From: Providencia hangzhouensis
GTDB taxonomy: Bacteria > Pseudomonadota > Gammaproteobacteria > Enterobacterales > Enterobacteriaceae
Length of the DNA stretch: 64,000 bases
Assembly: GCF_029193595.2 (NCBI RefSeq)
Contig: NZ_CP135052.1
Span: forward strand, 558,001 to 622,000
Direction of reading: 5' to 3'
The notes under the pieces are model-generated. The model saw only the letters and a program-made list of their open reading frames with translations, was not told the DNA's origin and searched no databases. A program made the position numbers and the translations under genes. Numbering within the stretch: position 1 is the stretch's first letter; each line of letters opens with the position of its first letter. Positions 6,232 through 19,800 of the stretch are shown piece by piece.

Positions 6232-7821
6232 ATGAATAAGAAACGCAAAGTGGTCATTGGTGTATTGGGCACCGTACTAGACAGACGAGGCAAAAAGGCC
6301 AATCGCTGGACAAAATGGCGCCCAACGGTTGGTCTTTGCCAACAGCCTGATTTGGATATTGGTCGTTTTGAATTACTGCATCAGGTGAATGACTATGGCA
6401 TGGCGCACCGGGTGAAAGAGGATATTGAGCAAGCCTCTCCCAGTACGGAAGTGGTACTGCATGAGGTGGATATTGCGGATCCGTGGGATTTCGAAGAGGT
6501 GTATACCTCATTATTGGATTTTTCTTCGCATTATCAATTTGATACTGATAATGAAGAGTATCTTGTACATATCACTACGGGTACCCATGTGGTGCAAATC
6601 TGTTGGTTTTTATTAACGGAAGCTCATTATTTACCAGCCAAATTAATTCAAACTTCACCGAGCCAAAAAGGGCGAGAAAAAGACCCTATCGGCATTCATA
6701 CCGTGATTGACCTTGATTTAAGCCGTTATACCCATATCACCAGCCGTTTCCAAACAGAGCAGCAACAGCAGGTTTCATTTTTAAAATCAGGTATTGCCAC
6801 CCGCAACGCAGCATTTAATACCATGATTGAGCAAATCGAACGTGTCGCACTGCGTTCTAAAGCCCCGATTTTACTCAATGGGCCAACGGGGGCGGGGAAG
6901 TCTTTCTTAGCTCGGCGAATTTATCAACTGCGTGAAAGCCGCCACCAAGTTAAAGGGCGCTTTGTGGAAGTAAACTGTGCCACTTTGCGTGGTGATAACG
7001 CCATGTCGACGCTGTTTGGTCATGTAAAAGGGGCATTCACAGGAGCAATCAACCCAAGGCGTGGGTTACTGAAAGAAGCGGATGGCGGTATTTTATTTCT
7101 TGATGAAATTGCGGAACTTGGGCTAGATGAACAAGCCATGCTATTGAAAGCTATCGAAGAAAAAAGCTTTTTTCCTTATGGTTCAGATGAAGAAATTCAC
7201 AGTGATTTTCAATTAATTGCAGGGACTCACCGTAATTTGGCGCAGCAAGTGGAAGAAGGCAAATTTCGCGAGGACCTATTTGCCCGTATCAATATGTGGA
7301 CGTTTGCGTTACCGGGCTTGCGTGACCGCCGTGAAGACATCGAACCGAATATTGATTATGAATTAGCCAAATTTTGCCAAGACCAACAAAGCCAAATTCG
7401 TTTTGATAGCGAAGCTCGCAATGTGTATGTGAAGTTTGCCTGTTCCTCTCAGGCCCTGTGGCGTGGCAATTTTCGTGAGTTGGGTGCATCCATTAGCCGG
7501 ATGGCAACGTTTGCCGAACGCGGGCGTATTACTAAAGCGGTGGCCGAAGAAGAAATTGGCCGTTTGCAAGCCCAATGGCAAACAAAATCAACCAATATAT
7601 TACCACAGCAAATTGGTGAAATTGATTTATTCGACCAACCACAGTTGGCAACAGTGCTGGAAGTTTGTCGCCGTTCATCTACCCTTTCCGAAGCGGGGCG
7701 TGAGCTGTTTGCCGTTTCGCGGCAGCAGAAAAAACAACCCAATGATGCAGACAGGCTGCGAAAGTATCTCGCCAAATTTGGGTTGGATTGGGATAGAGTG
7801 AAGGCAGATTTAATGTCATGA
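6232..7821 (+). CDS. rtcR: RtcR, sigma54-dependent activator of the RNA-repair operon
   Basis: This 529-residue protein is close to E. coli RtcR (532). Residues 1-180 form the RtcR-type CARF Rossmann domain, which senses RNA ends and holds the ATPase off. The AAA+ domain follows, with Walker A GPTGAGKS (217-224), the sigma54-contacting GAFTGA loop (267-272), and Walker B GGILFLDE (285-292). A C-terminal helix-turn-helix region (about 470-529) should bind DNA near the divergent promoter. It is transcribed away from slipin-rtcB-rlaP. In Salmonella, damaged tRNA fragments switch RtcR on; the same trigger is assumed here. All ATPase motifs are intact. Confidence 0.96.
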   Translation: MNKKRKVVIGVLGTVLDRRGKKANRWTKWRPTVGLCQQPDLDIGRFELLHQVNDYGMAHRVKEDIEQASPSTEVVLHEVDIADPWDFEEVYTSLLDFSSHYQFDTDNEEYLVHITTGTHVVQICWFLLTEAHYLPAKLIQTSPSQKGREKDPIGIHTVIDLDLSRYTHITSRFQTEQQQQVSFLKSGIATRNAAFNTMIEQIERVALRSKAPILLNGPTGAGKSFLARRIYQLRESRHQVKGRFVEVNCATLRGDNAMSTLFGHVKGAFTGAINPRRGLLKEADGGILFLDEIAELGLDEQAMLLKAIEEKSFFPYGSDEEIHSDFQLIAGTHRNLAQQVEEGKFREDLFARINMWTFALPGLRDRREDIEPNIDYELAKFCQDQQSQIRFDSEARNVYVKFACSSQALWRGNFRELGASISRMATFAERGRITKAVAEEEIGRLQAQWQTKSTNILPQQIGEIDLFDQPQLATVLEVCRRSSTLSEAGRELFAVSRQQKKQPNDADRLRKYLAKFGLDWDRVKADLMS

Positions 7822-7832
7822 ATCTTTGTAAT

Positions 7833-7854
7833 AAAAAGCCCCCAAGAGGGGGCT
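7833..7854 (-). terminator. Terminator of the giant adhesin gene
   Basis: AGCCCCC pairs with GGGGGCT (7837-7854, loop of four). On the minus strand a TTTTATT run follows, so it ends the adhesin transcript. On the plus strand no T-run follows, so rtcR is only weakly served. Confidence 0.75.
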
Positions 7855-7886
7855 GATAAATAACAAGAATTTAAACCTAATGACAA

Positions 7887-10800
7887 TTAATACTCTTTAA
7901 CACACACAACCCCAAAATCACCGGTAGTTCGTCTGCTTCCTAAATAATGATGTGATGATAGATGGTAGATGGTCATGTACTTGGTTATTGTCCAAATCCA
8001 GCCGTCTGCTGCTATTTGGTCTAGTTTCATGTTGTCGTTAATGGTTTTCTCTGGCCACTGGGTGAATAGCGAGATTTTACTATGTTTTATATCTTCTGGA
8101 CTGGCTATCTTTTGAGAATTAGTACAATACCCCATTGCATCATTCAAGTTCAATTTCGGCCCTGCGCTAAACCACTTATCCATGTTAAAGGTATATACCA
8201 TATTCTTGCTATTCATACGCTTAGGTTTTCCTGTGATAGTGACTTTTGCACTGCGGGGGCTTTCCGGCTGTGTCTTCATAGTCACAACACCTTTTTCATT
8301 AATAGTTAGCCAATTTTGGTTAACCTCCCACTTATATTCAGAAGCAAAACCTAGTGAAGGTTCAATGGCAAATTGCGCTCCAGTAAACCCAGTAGAAGGG
8401 AATCGATCATCAACTTGATAGGTTTCTTCAACACCTAATCGTGTAATTGACATTTTGCCGTAATTGACAATTTGAGTATATTTATCGCTCCCCTTATAAT
8501 TAATTGAATCGCTGAATAATTTAATTTGAGCAATTTCTGCATCAGGAGCGTTCATGTGCTCAGCTGTATATGTTCCTGCCGATGTTTCTGTCATATCCTT
8601 CGGTACTCGTTTATGGGTTGTGCTTGATATGACTTCTAATTTTGGTTTTTTCCCTGTAATCAAATGACCATTATCATCTTTAAGTACTAACTTTATCTCA
8701 GTGTTTTTGATATCAGTTGTACTTGTTTCATCGTTACTTACAGTGAATGTGCTTTTCCCTGAGGCAAATACAGGTGCACCAGCTTCAATAGTAATCCTCT
8801 CAGAATTACTATTAGCCTTACCTACAATCGCTGAGATTATGTACTCTCCAGGTTTTGTAAAACGGAATGTTCCTTTATACTGGCGAGTGAAAGTGTCTTT
8901 TGTGATATCCCACTTCTCTTTAATTTCTGATGATTTTTGAGATTTATTATGTATTGCAATATCGCTTTCATTAACAAACACGTCATTACCATACTTATCC
9001 TTGGCTTTTAGCTCAAATTTAACATTTTCACCGATGTTGATATTAGTTTTAGCAAGTTTCAATTCAACGGATGCAACGTAATCAGGGTGACTGAATGGGG
9101 TAACCGATATCTGTGCGGTATCAGAAACAGTATTCACTTTTGCTGTCAAAACATGCTGTGCTGTTTGAATCAGTGATACAGTGGCAATGTATTCGCCTTT
9201 CTTCAGGACATTTTCTTGCCATGCGGTTATTGGCACTGAACTTGGTTTTTGAGAACCAGCTAAGTTGATATCTGTTGCTTTTAATTCAGTGACTCCATTG
9301 CCATATTGGTCAGTTAACGTGAATGTTAACTTGAACTCTTTCCCTGGATTGGTTGTGAGTTTCCCTGAACTATCTGCGGTTATTGACGGTTTCATGTTGA
9401 TATTTGCCACATTTTTAACCCCTTTCGGGTTTTCAACTGTGATATTGGCAACTGAAGAATACCCATTAACCTTGACTTCTAGTGGATGTGTAGCGGCTTT
9501 GGTTAGCGCTAAGTTAGATGTGTATTTGCCCTCTTTGCCTTCAACCCAGGCTATTGGTATTAATGTATTTAAATGTTTTAGTGTAATATCGGAAATATCA
9601 ACCGCTACAACGCCATTACCGAATTTATCTTTTAGGCTGAGTTGAAGGTTCGCGTCATCATTAATTGCCACTGTTATTGGGGCATTTAACTCAACTTTCG
9701 CGACATTTTGGGCGCCTTCTTGTGGTTTTACCTCAATTTCGACATTTTTTACCTGTTTATTTACCTCAACCGATAATGTGTGCTTTTTAACTTTCTCTAG
9801 CGTGACCTGAGCCGTATAGACATTATCGTTTGATGGTGTTTTTACCCACGATGCGTTAGTGGTAATTGTGCTGTCGGTATTTTTGAACATAATGTCTTTT
9901 GTCATGATACCGGTCACTTCATTACCGTAGCTATCGAGCATGGTTAGGTTTAATGTGGTATTTTCACCTGCTTTAATTGAGGTATTATTTGCGGTTAATT
10001 TGATCTCCTTAACATTGTTAACCCCTTTTAATGCTGTCACCGTGATAGCTGGCGTGGACTTGGAGATACTATTTACTGTCGCTGTTAATGTATGTTTACC
10101 GACTTTGGTTAATGGCAAGGTGGCTTTATACACGCCTACCGATGCCATATGCCAAGCAATATTGCGGCTATCGATAGTTTCTGCGGTATGGCTGTCTTTT
10201 AATGCAATATCAACGCCATTGACGCCAGTAACCAGATTGCCATATTGGTCTTTCAGTTCTAACGTTAATTCAACTTTCTTACCGGCATCAAATTTATTGA
10301 GGTTTGTGGTCATTTTTGCGGATTTCACCACATCTTTCCCACTTGGATAGGTTGCTTCCACGGTTTGGATACGGCTTGGTTGGTTATTTACAGTAGCTTT
10401 AAACCGGTACTCACCGATTGTGTCTAACCGCTGTTTGGTGGTATATACGCCATCTTGTGGATTCACCCATGTAACGTTGGTTAGTTTTCCATTATTTGTT
10501 AACTGAATATCTTTAGTATTGATATCAACAACACCATTATTAACGCTATCCGTTAAGGTTAATGTTAATTGCACTTCTTTACCCGCCTCAATAGTACCTT
10601 CATGGGTTTCAAGAGTAGTTTTATGGACATTATTTGCACCTTTGGCAGGGGTAACGGTTAACTCAAGCTTATCGCTTAGTAGTTTATCTACCACCACTTG
10701 AATAGATTGCTTACGTAGCTTGTTCATGGTGAGTTCTTGAGTATATAGCCCACCACTTAGCTCTTTCCATGCAGAGGTTGAATGTAAATCAGTTAATAAT

Positions 10801-13800
10801 TTCAATGAACTCGCCGCACCGGTTAGTTTGTTATCAAACTTATCTTTTAGTCCGACAGTTAAAATGAATTTGTCGCCTGAATTTACCGTGGAGTTTTTCG
10901 CGCTATGGGTAATAGAAATCGTTTCTAATGAGCCTCGTAAGCCATCTTTATCATAAGAAATGATTGGGATAGCGATAGGAGGGTTGACAACCCACTCGGC
11001 AGTTTCTGTCTGTCCGTTGACTTCCACTTTGATTTTGTAACGGTCTGCTTTGGCCGCTGGGAGCTGAGCGGTATATTTATATAATCCATTTTTTTCCATG
11101 AATATTATGTTCTGTTTTTGCCCATTAATTGTCACAGTGATATCACTACTGCTAACATTATTAACAGGGTTTTTATATTGGTCAGTTAAGCCAATAGATA
11201 GTGATGACGGTTGTCCTGCATCACTGTTGGCTATTGGTGAAATGGTAATTGTCTTCACGGCATTGTTACCTGATGGTGAATTGACAGTGACATTGGTTGT
11301 ATCTGTAAATTGACCAATACTAGCTACCAGACGGTGTGTTCTAACGTCATGGAGCATGATGTTAGTGCTGTAGATACCTAAGCCATGGTTATCTTCATCC
11401 CAGACAGCGGATATTTTATTATTACTGTCAGTGAGTGTGATCGTATTATTATTGAGGTGAATAACAGGGTTGTTATCCCTATCAGTGACTTTTAGCGATA
11501 GCATGACGTTACTGCCTGCGGTAATGGTGCTTAAGTTTGTTGTTAGCTGAACCTTATTGATCTGGTTTTGGTTAGTCGATGGCAGGGCGTTAACCAATAC
11601 ATTTTTACTTTGTATTAGGTTAACCGTTGCTTTTAGGGAGTGAACTCCTGCAATTGCGACCGTTGTTGACGCAGTATAGGTTCCATTCCCTTTTGATAGC
11701 CAATTTAAACCTGTGAGGTTTTTCTTAATATGCGCATCATTTATGGTGATATCTTTCGCCATAACCCCTTCAACGCCATTATTCCATTGGTCTGCTAATA
11801 TCAGTGTCAGCTCTGTTTTACTGCCTACAGTCAGTTGATTTGTGCTGGCTTTGAGCTCAACAATTTTTACTTGTGCAGGGCCGGTTAGTGCGCTGACATG
11901 AATCGCCAGTGGGGTGTTGGTTTGATGATTAACTCGGCTAACAAAGATGTTTTTCCCTTGTTGATGTAATGGGAGCGTGGTGGTGTAAATACCTGCACCT
12001 TTTTCTAACCAAGCCAGCTTAGGAACAGGCGTATGATTATGTTCTAATTGAATATCGTTGGCTTGTACTTTTTCAACACCATTGCCATGACTATCCGTTA
12101 ATGTTAATTGCAATTCGGCAAGATCACCGACTGTAAACACCTTGTTGATTACTTTTAATACCATATTGTTGACGACAGATGTACTCTGCGGTGCTTTCAC
12201 ATCGATAACCTGTGATTGGCTAATGCCATTGGCTGTGACTTTTAAGGTGTCAGTGCCTAGCTTGCTTAATAATAAGTCAGCGGTATAAGTACCATCCGCA
12301 TTGTCTTTCCATATGACAGAACCTGATTGTTGGTGAATGATAGTGAGACTGTTGCTGGAGACTTCTTTTAACCCATTACCAAAGGCATCTTTCAACATGA
12401 TGGTGAGTGTGACTTTATTGCCAGCTTTGAGGTTAGCGGTTGGCGCAACGATAAACTGCACCTCATTGACGACTTTGTGTTGGCCTTTTTTCCCACCACC
12501 ATCGCTAGCCGCAGCCGCAATTGGTGCAGGATTGCTAACATCAAATGGTTTCTTGTTTGATACAGTATTCGTTGTAGGGATAGACACCACAATATTGTGT
12601 TGACCGCTTTGTTGACCGGGTAATGTTCCAACGTAATTACCACTAGGGGCTTGGCCCACTGACATGGAAAATGGCTTTTGCTGATCGATGATAACGGACA
12701 AACTGGTGATATTGGATACTGGGTGTCCATTTTTGTCAGTCAAAGAGACGATGACTGTACTATCAGCTCCTGCAGCTACCGGTAAAATGTGGATAACGTC
12801 CACGTTTTTGACCTCATTGGCCCCTTTACTGTTTATCACCTCAATATCGACAGTTTGGCTGCTAATGTTGTTTACAGTCGCTGTTAACGTATCTTCCCCA
12901 ATTGTTTTTAAAGCCAAATCCGCGGTATAGGTGCCATTTTTGTTATCAACCCAAGTCACCTGACCTGTTTGGTTATGCGTTAGTGTGATGTTTTTCACCT
13001 CAATACTGCTAAGCGCATTATCAAACGCATCTTTCAAAGTTAGTGTCAGTTTCGTGGTATCACCTGATTTAAAGCTTGATTGGGCTGTCGCCAGTTCAAC
13101 GGTCTTAACCACACCTGCTTGGCCTTGAACACCGGAACCATCAACTTTTGTTGCTTGAATCGCTTTGGCGGCAGTCACCTGCCAAGTTTGTTGCGCTTTT
13201 TGCTTATTGGCAGCCACTTTAACCAGATAGTTTCCTGTTTTTTGCGCAGGTAAAGTGGCGATATAAGTGCCTTTATCTGTTTGAGAGCCAACAAATGTTA
13301 AGTTGAGTGGTTTATCATTAAGGGTGACTTTAATGTCATCTGCAATGTGTGTTACACCATGGCCATTGCCATCAACGGCTTGTACGCTCATGGCTCGCTC
13401 TGAACCGGCTGCCGATGGGGGGATAGCGGCCATGACCAGTTGATTAACTTGCTTGATATCGGTGGAATTTGTCACGGTGATATTTGCCGCTGAACTATTT
13501 ATGCCATTAACGGTGGCGGTGAATGCATCATTTCCCAATACTTTTAATGGTAAGGTCGTTGTGTATTGACCATTGTTATGATCGACCCAAGTCACATGAC
13601 CGGTTTGTTTGTGCATTAGAGTGATGTGGTTACTAGAGACACCTTTTAGTGGGTTATTAAAACGGTCTTTTAAGGTAACTGTGAGTGGTAAATTGTCGCC
13701 TGATACGGCGCTTGTCGCCGCCGTTGTCAGTTCAACTTGGCTAACGACACCGCGCAGGCCTTTTTGCCCACTCCCATTTGGGCTTGCAGTGACCGTATCG

Positions 13801-16800
13801 GGTTTTGCCACGACAAAGGTTTTCTTGGCTGAATTTTGCTTATTGACGCTAACAATCAGGTCATAGGAACCACTTTGTTGCCCCGGTAATTTCCCTGTGT
13901 AGCTACCGTCTGCTTGTTGAGTGACGGCAATATTTAGCGGTTGTTGTTTCCCGATATTCACAGCGACTTCAGTGATCCCCATGACTACGTGGCCGTTGAT
14001 ATCGGTCAAGGACACTGTAAGGACGCCTTCTGCACCTGCTTGCGGGCTGGCGATATTAACAATATCAACTTGATGGATACGGCTATTGCCAATCGCTTTT
14101 TCAACATTAATACCAACTGGTGCACTTTTTATCTGGTTAACTGTCGCTGCTAAATGATCTTTACCCAATGTCGTTAACAGTAAATCAGCGGTATAAGTGC
14201 CATTTTTGTTATCAACCCAAGTCACCTGACCAGTTTGGTTATGCGCTAGTGTGATGTTTTTAACCTCAATACCGCTAAGAGGGTTATCAAACGCATCTTT
14301 TAAGGTTAGCGTCAGTTTTGTGGTGTCACCTGATTTAAAGCTTGATTGGGTTGTTGCCAGTTCAAGGGTATTAACTACACCCGCTTGGCCTTGAGCACCG
14401 GAAGCATCAGCTTTTGTTGCTTGAATCGCTTTGGCAGCAGCAACCTGCCATGTTTGCTGCGCTGTCTGCTTATTAGCAGTCACTTTAACCTGATAGTTTC
14501 CTGTTTTTTGCGCAGGTAAAGTGGTGATATAAGTGCCTTTATCTGTTTGAGATCCAACAAATGTTAAGTTAAGTGGCTTGTCATTGAGAGTAACTTTAAT
14601 GTCATCCGCAATGTGTGTCACTCCGTGACTGTTGATATCAATAGCTTGCACGGTCATGGTTTGTTCTGAACCGGCTGCCGATGGGGGGATAGCGGCCATG
14701 ACCAGTTGATTAACTTGCTTGATATTGGTGGAATTTGTCACGGTGATGTTTGTCGCTGAACTATTTATGCCATTAACGGTGGCGATGAATGTATCATTTC
14801 CCAATATCTTTAATGGTATGGTCGCTGTGTATTGACCATTGTTATGATCGACCCAAGCCACATGACCGGTTTGTTTGTGCATTAGAGTGATGTGGTTACT
14901 AGAGACGCCTTTTAGTGGGTTATTAAAGCGGTCTTTTAAGGTAATCGTGAGTGGTAAATTGTGGCCTGATACGGCGCTTGTTATCGCCGTTGTCAATTCA
15001 ACTTGGCTAACGACACCGCGCTGGCCTTTTTGCCCACTCCCATTTGGGCTTGCAGTAACCGTATCGGGTTTTGCCACGACGAAGGTTTTCTTGGCTGAAT
15101 TTTGCTTATTGACGCTAACAATCAGGTCATAGGAACCACTTTGTTGCCCCGGTAATTTACCCATGTAGCGGCCATCTGCTTGTTGAGTGATGGCAATATT
15201 TAATGGTTGTTTACCAATGGTGACCTCAAGGTTTTGGATACCGTCAATCGTGTTACCTTGAGCATCAGTTAATACAGCCGTGAAGGTACTTTCGGCTCCT
15301 GCGGTTGGATTGGTGATATCACTGATATCAATTTTATGGATAGCGTTATTGCCTAACTGCGGTTTGACATCAATACCCATGGTTGGGCTTTGTATATTAT
15401 CTGCTGTGATAAATAAGTGATCTTGCCCCAATTTTGTTAAGACTAAGTTGGCGGTATAGGTTCCATCTTTTTGTGCTATCCAAGTGACGTTACCTGCTTG
15501 CTTATGAGTCAGTGATTGTGCGAGATCTACGCCAGTTAATGGGTTGCCAAAGGCATCTTCCAATGTCACTGTGAGCGTTAACGTATCACCAGATTTTAAG
15601 TTTTTGTTTGGTAAAACGGTAAGTTTTGCACGACTAACCACACCGTGAGTACCTGATTTCCCCCCCGGATTACGGGTAATTGGAGAAGGTGCGCTGACAG
15701 TTAAAGTTGATCCTGTGGATTTTACGCCGCCCACAGTGACGATGACTTTATGGTCTCCTGATTTTTGGCCAGAAAGAGTACCGGTATAAGTCCCTTTGTT
15801 GACGGTTTCAGTGATCTTAAGCAATGCTTCAGCGCCATCGATAGAGACGACAGCGTTATTATCAACCCCTGTAATAGGTTGGTCATGGGCATCAGTGATT
15901 AATAGTGTGATGGAACTCGTTTCACCCGCAGCGGGGGTAGCGATGTCTTTGATTTTAACTTGCTTGATTTGCGAGGTTCCAGTCGCACTCCCTACGTTAA
16001 TATTCAGTGGGGAAGAGGTGATTTGGTTCACTTTCACGGTTAAAGTGTCTTGCCCAATTTTGGTGAGTGGCAAAATAGCCGTGTAGTTACCGTTTCGAAG
16101 GTCTGTCCAGATAACGGGACTTACGTTAGGTTGTTGGTGCTTTAATTGAATACCCGCGCCACTGACGCCTTCAAGAGCGTTACCAAACCCATCTTTAAGG
16201 GTTACGGTTAATTGTAATAATTGGCCTGATTTCAGGTCATTAGCTGATGATGAGGCTAAAGCCACGGTATTAACGACACCACGTTGATTTTTTGTACCAC
16301 TCCCATCTTTTTCTTTTACAGCGATGATCGCGGCAGTTTTAACTGTCCAAAGCTTTGATACGGTTTTATTGTTAGCTGTTGCTTTAACCGTATATTTACC
16401 CATATTTTTTGCGGGTAATGTTCCTGTGTAAATACCGGCTTGGGTGAGTGATTCTGTTAAAATAATGGATGTTGACTGGCCGTCGATATTTGCTGTTATC
16501 ATACTGCTAATCATGGTGACGGGGTGCTGATATCTATCGGTGACTTTCACTGTGATAGTTTGGTTTTCACCTGCTTCACTCGGGGAGATTGGCTCCAGCT
16601 CGATATTTGCAACTTTATTGATATCAGCTGTATTACTTACTGTAATGGAAATTAATTGTGACTTATAACCGTTAATAGATGCTAATAAATCATTAGAACC
16701 TGTTTGGGTTAATAGCAACGGAGTGGTGTAAGTGCCATTCCCATTATCTAACCACTTCAGCGAACTCGTTGTATATCCATCTAGAATGATATTACTGGTG

Positions 16801-19800
16801 TCGATGGCCGTTAACGGATTATTAAATGCATCAACGATGGTTACGGTAATAGCCAATTTGTCACCTGATTGCAGACGAGTAGTATCCCCTGTTGTCATGG
16901 TAATGTTATTGATAACGCCTCGTTCACCTCGATTACCCGTTCCACTTGAGTTGTTCGAACGAATTGGGGCTGGTTTTTTCACCTCTAAAGTGTTTTTAGC
17001 GGAGCTTTGGCCGTTTACCGTGGCAGTAATTTTATGATCACCCGCTTGCAGCGCTGGCAGCGTGATTTCATAAATACCTGATTTCCCTTCTTTTACGGGC
17101 AGGGTGTGCTGGAAGCCGTCAATCTCAATAACCATTTCGTGTTCACCGACCACCGGGTTGCCGTGGTTATCGGTTAATTGAACGGTCAATGTACTGGTTG
17201 AACCTGCGGTGGGTTTTTCTGTTTGAATGATGCCAATTTTACTGACTTTGTTTTTCCCTTTGGCTGGGTTAACTTGAATCGATTTGACGGCGGTTTTATG
17301 GCCGTTAATTGATGTGGTTAAGTCTTTCGACCCCATTTCAGTTAATGTGAGAGTCGCGGTATAAGAACCATCGCCATTATCCGTCCAAACTGGCTTGCCG
17401 TTATATCCGTCAAGGGTAATGTTATTGGTATTCAGCTCGGTCAAGCCGTTACCAAAGGCATCGGTGATGGACACAGTGAGCTCAAGCTGGTCGCCAGATT
17501 GTAAGCTGTGGGTATCGCCTGTTGTCATGGCAATATTATCGACAACGCCTTTTTCTCCTTTGGTTCCTGTTCCGTCTGGTTTTTTCGACTTAATGGGTGT
17601 TGGAGTGTTAACGACTAAAGTTGTGTCAGTCGAGTTTTTACCATTCACATTTACGCTAATGCTGTGATTACCTGCTTGCAGTGCTGGCAATGTGACTTCA
17701 TAACCACCTGATTTTCTTTCTTTTGCTGGAAGCTTATGAGGTTGTCCATCAATATTGACGGTAATTTCAATTTCACCGACCACTGGGTTACCATGTTTAT
17801 CAGTGAATTCAATAGTGACAAGGCTATTTGCGCCGGCTGCTGGCTTTTCTGTTTTGGTGATTTTTACCTTATCAACGTGGGTTGTCCCTGAGGCGTTATT
17901 AACCTGAACTTCTGTGTGTGGGCTGCGAGTACCATTGATGGAGGTAGTTAAATCATTGCTACCAACGTCGGTTAAGGTCAAGGTAGTGGTATAAGAGCCA
18001 TCGCCATTATCTACCCAGTTTAAGGTATTTCCTTTGTGTTTACCGATATCGATGTTATCGGTATTTAAGCCAGCTAAGCCGTTACCAAAGGCATCAGTTA
18101 CCGCTACCGTGATTTCAAGAGGATTACCCGACTCAAAACGGTGAGTGTGATCAAGTGTGATTGCGACTTTGTCGATAACACCTTTTTCACCTTGTTGACC
18201 CGTTCCATTCGAATTGTTTGGTGAAATCGGTTTTGGTTGCTCAACCAGTAAGCTCTCTTTGATGGATGCTATGCCATTCACACTCGCATGAATATCATGT
18301 TTTCCGGCTTGCAGTGCAGGTAGTGTAACCTCATAAATACCCGGTTTTCCTTCTTTTGCGGGGAGAGTGTGTGGTTTGTTATCAATATTAACGATAAGCT
18401 CAGTTTCACCGACGACCGAGTTATCGTTTTTATCCATTAGTTGAACGGTCAGGATGCTACTTGAACCTGCGGCGGGTTTTTCTGTTTTGATGATCTTAAC
18501 TTTGCTGACCTTATCTTTCCCTTTTGCATTGCTAACTTGGACTTGTTTTTGTGGGCTCTTAGAGCCATTAATGGAAACGGTGAGGTCATTATTGCCGACG
18601 TCGGTTAGTGGTATGATAGTGGTGTAAGAGCCATCACCGTTGTCAACCCATACCAAGGTATCGCCTTTGTGTTTACCAATATTGATATTATTGGTGTCTA
18701 GGCCTGATAAGCCGTTGTTAAAGGCATCAGTAATGGATACGATGACCTCAAGTTTATCGCCAGATTGTAGATGGCTAGCATCGCCTGTCGTGATAACGAT
18801 ATTATCGATAACACCTAATTCTCCTTTTGGCCCCGCACCACTTGGGCCTTTAGGTTTAACAGGTCGTGGTTTATCAACAATAAGCGGCTCTTTTGGTGAT
18901 TCTTCCCCGTTAACGATAACAGAAACTATATGGTTGCCTGCAAGTTGGCCTGGAATAATGACGTCATATATACCTGGGGATGTTTCTGTTATCGGTAAAG
19001 TGTGTGGCTGACCATTTATATTGGCAATAGCTTCAGTTTCACCAACAACGTGATTGCCATGTTTGTCGGTTAACTCTATCGTCACAATACTATCTGTGCC
19101 TGCCGCTGGTTTTTCTGTTTTGGTGATTTTCACTTTATCAACGTGAATAGTTCCGCTGGCATTATTGACGAGAACGTCAATTTTCGGGCTAGTCGTGCTA
19201 TTGATGGAAGCCGTTAAATCAGTGTTGCCGACTTTACTTAATGGCAAGGTAGTGGTGTAAGAACCATCGCCATTATCCGTCCATGCTAGCGTGTCACCTT
19301 TGTGCTTGCCGATATCAATATTATCGGTATTTAAGCCTGATAACCCATTACCAAAGGCATCGGTGATAGTCACTATAACATCAAGGGTATCCCCTGATTG
19401 TAAACCATGGGTTTTGCTTGGAGTGATGATAATGCTATCAATAACGCCTTTTTCCCCTTTTTGGCCTGTCCCGTTCGTATTGTTTGGTGAAATCGGTTTT
19501 GGCTGCTCAACAATCAATGTTTCCGGTGAGGATGTTTGCCCATCAACCGTGACGGTGATACTTGGCGAGCCCGTATGCTGCCCAGGTAATTTTCCGTTGT
19601 AGATCCCACTACCGGGACGGTTTTCAGTGATGGTAATTGGAGTTGGTTTTCCATCGATATTGACCGTCACCGTACCATCAGCTCCAGATACGGCATTGCC
19701 GTGCATATCAGTTAATGAAATGGTGATGTTGCTGCTTGTGCCCGCAGCGGCTTGTTCAAGGTCTATAATCGTGACATGGGCTAATTGGCCGAATACAAAA

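Noticed and set aside
6254..7886. Overlapping antisense frames in and after rtcR
   Set aside because: They run opposite to a fully conserved gene and show no domains.
12170..19775. True collagen-like triple-helix region
   Set aside because: The Gly-X-Y runs are only about three triplets long at each joint, too short for a stable triple helix; they are treated as linkers.
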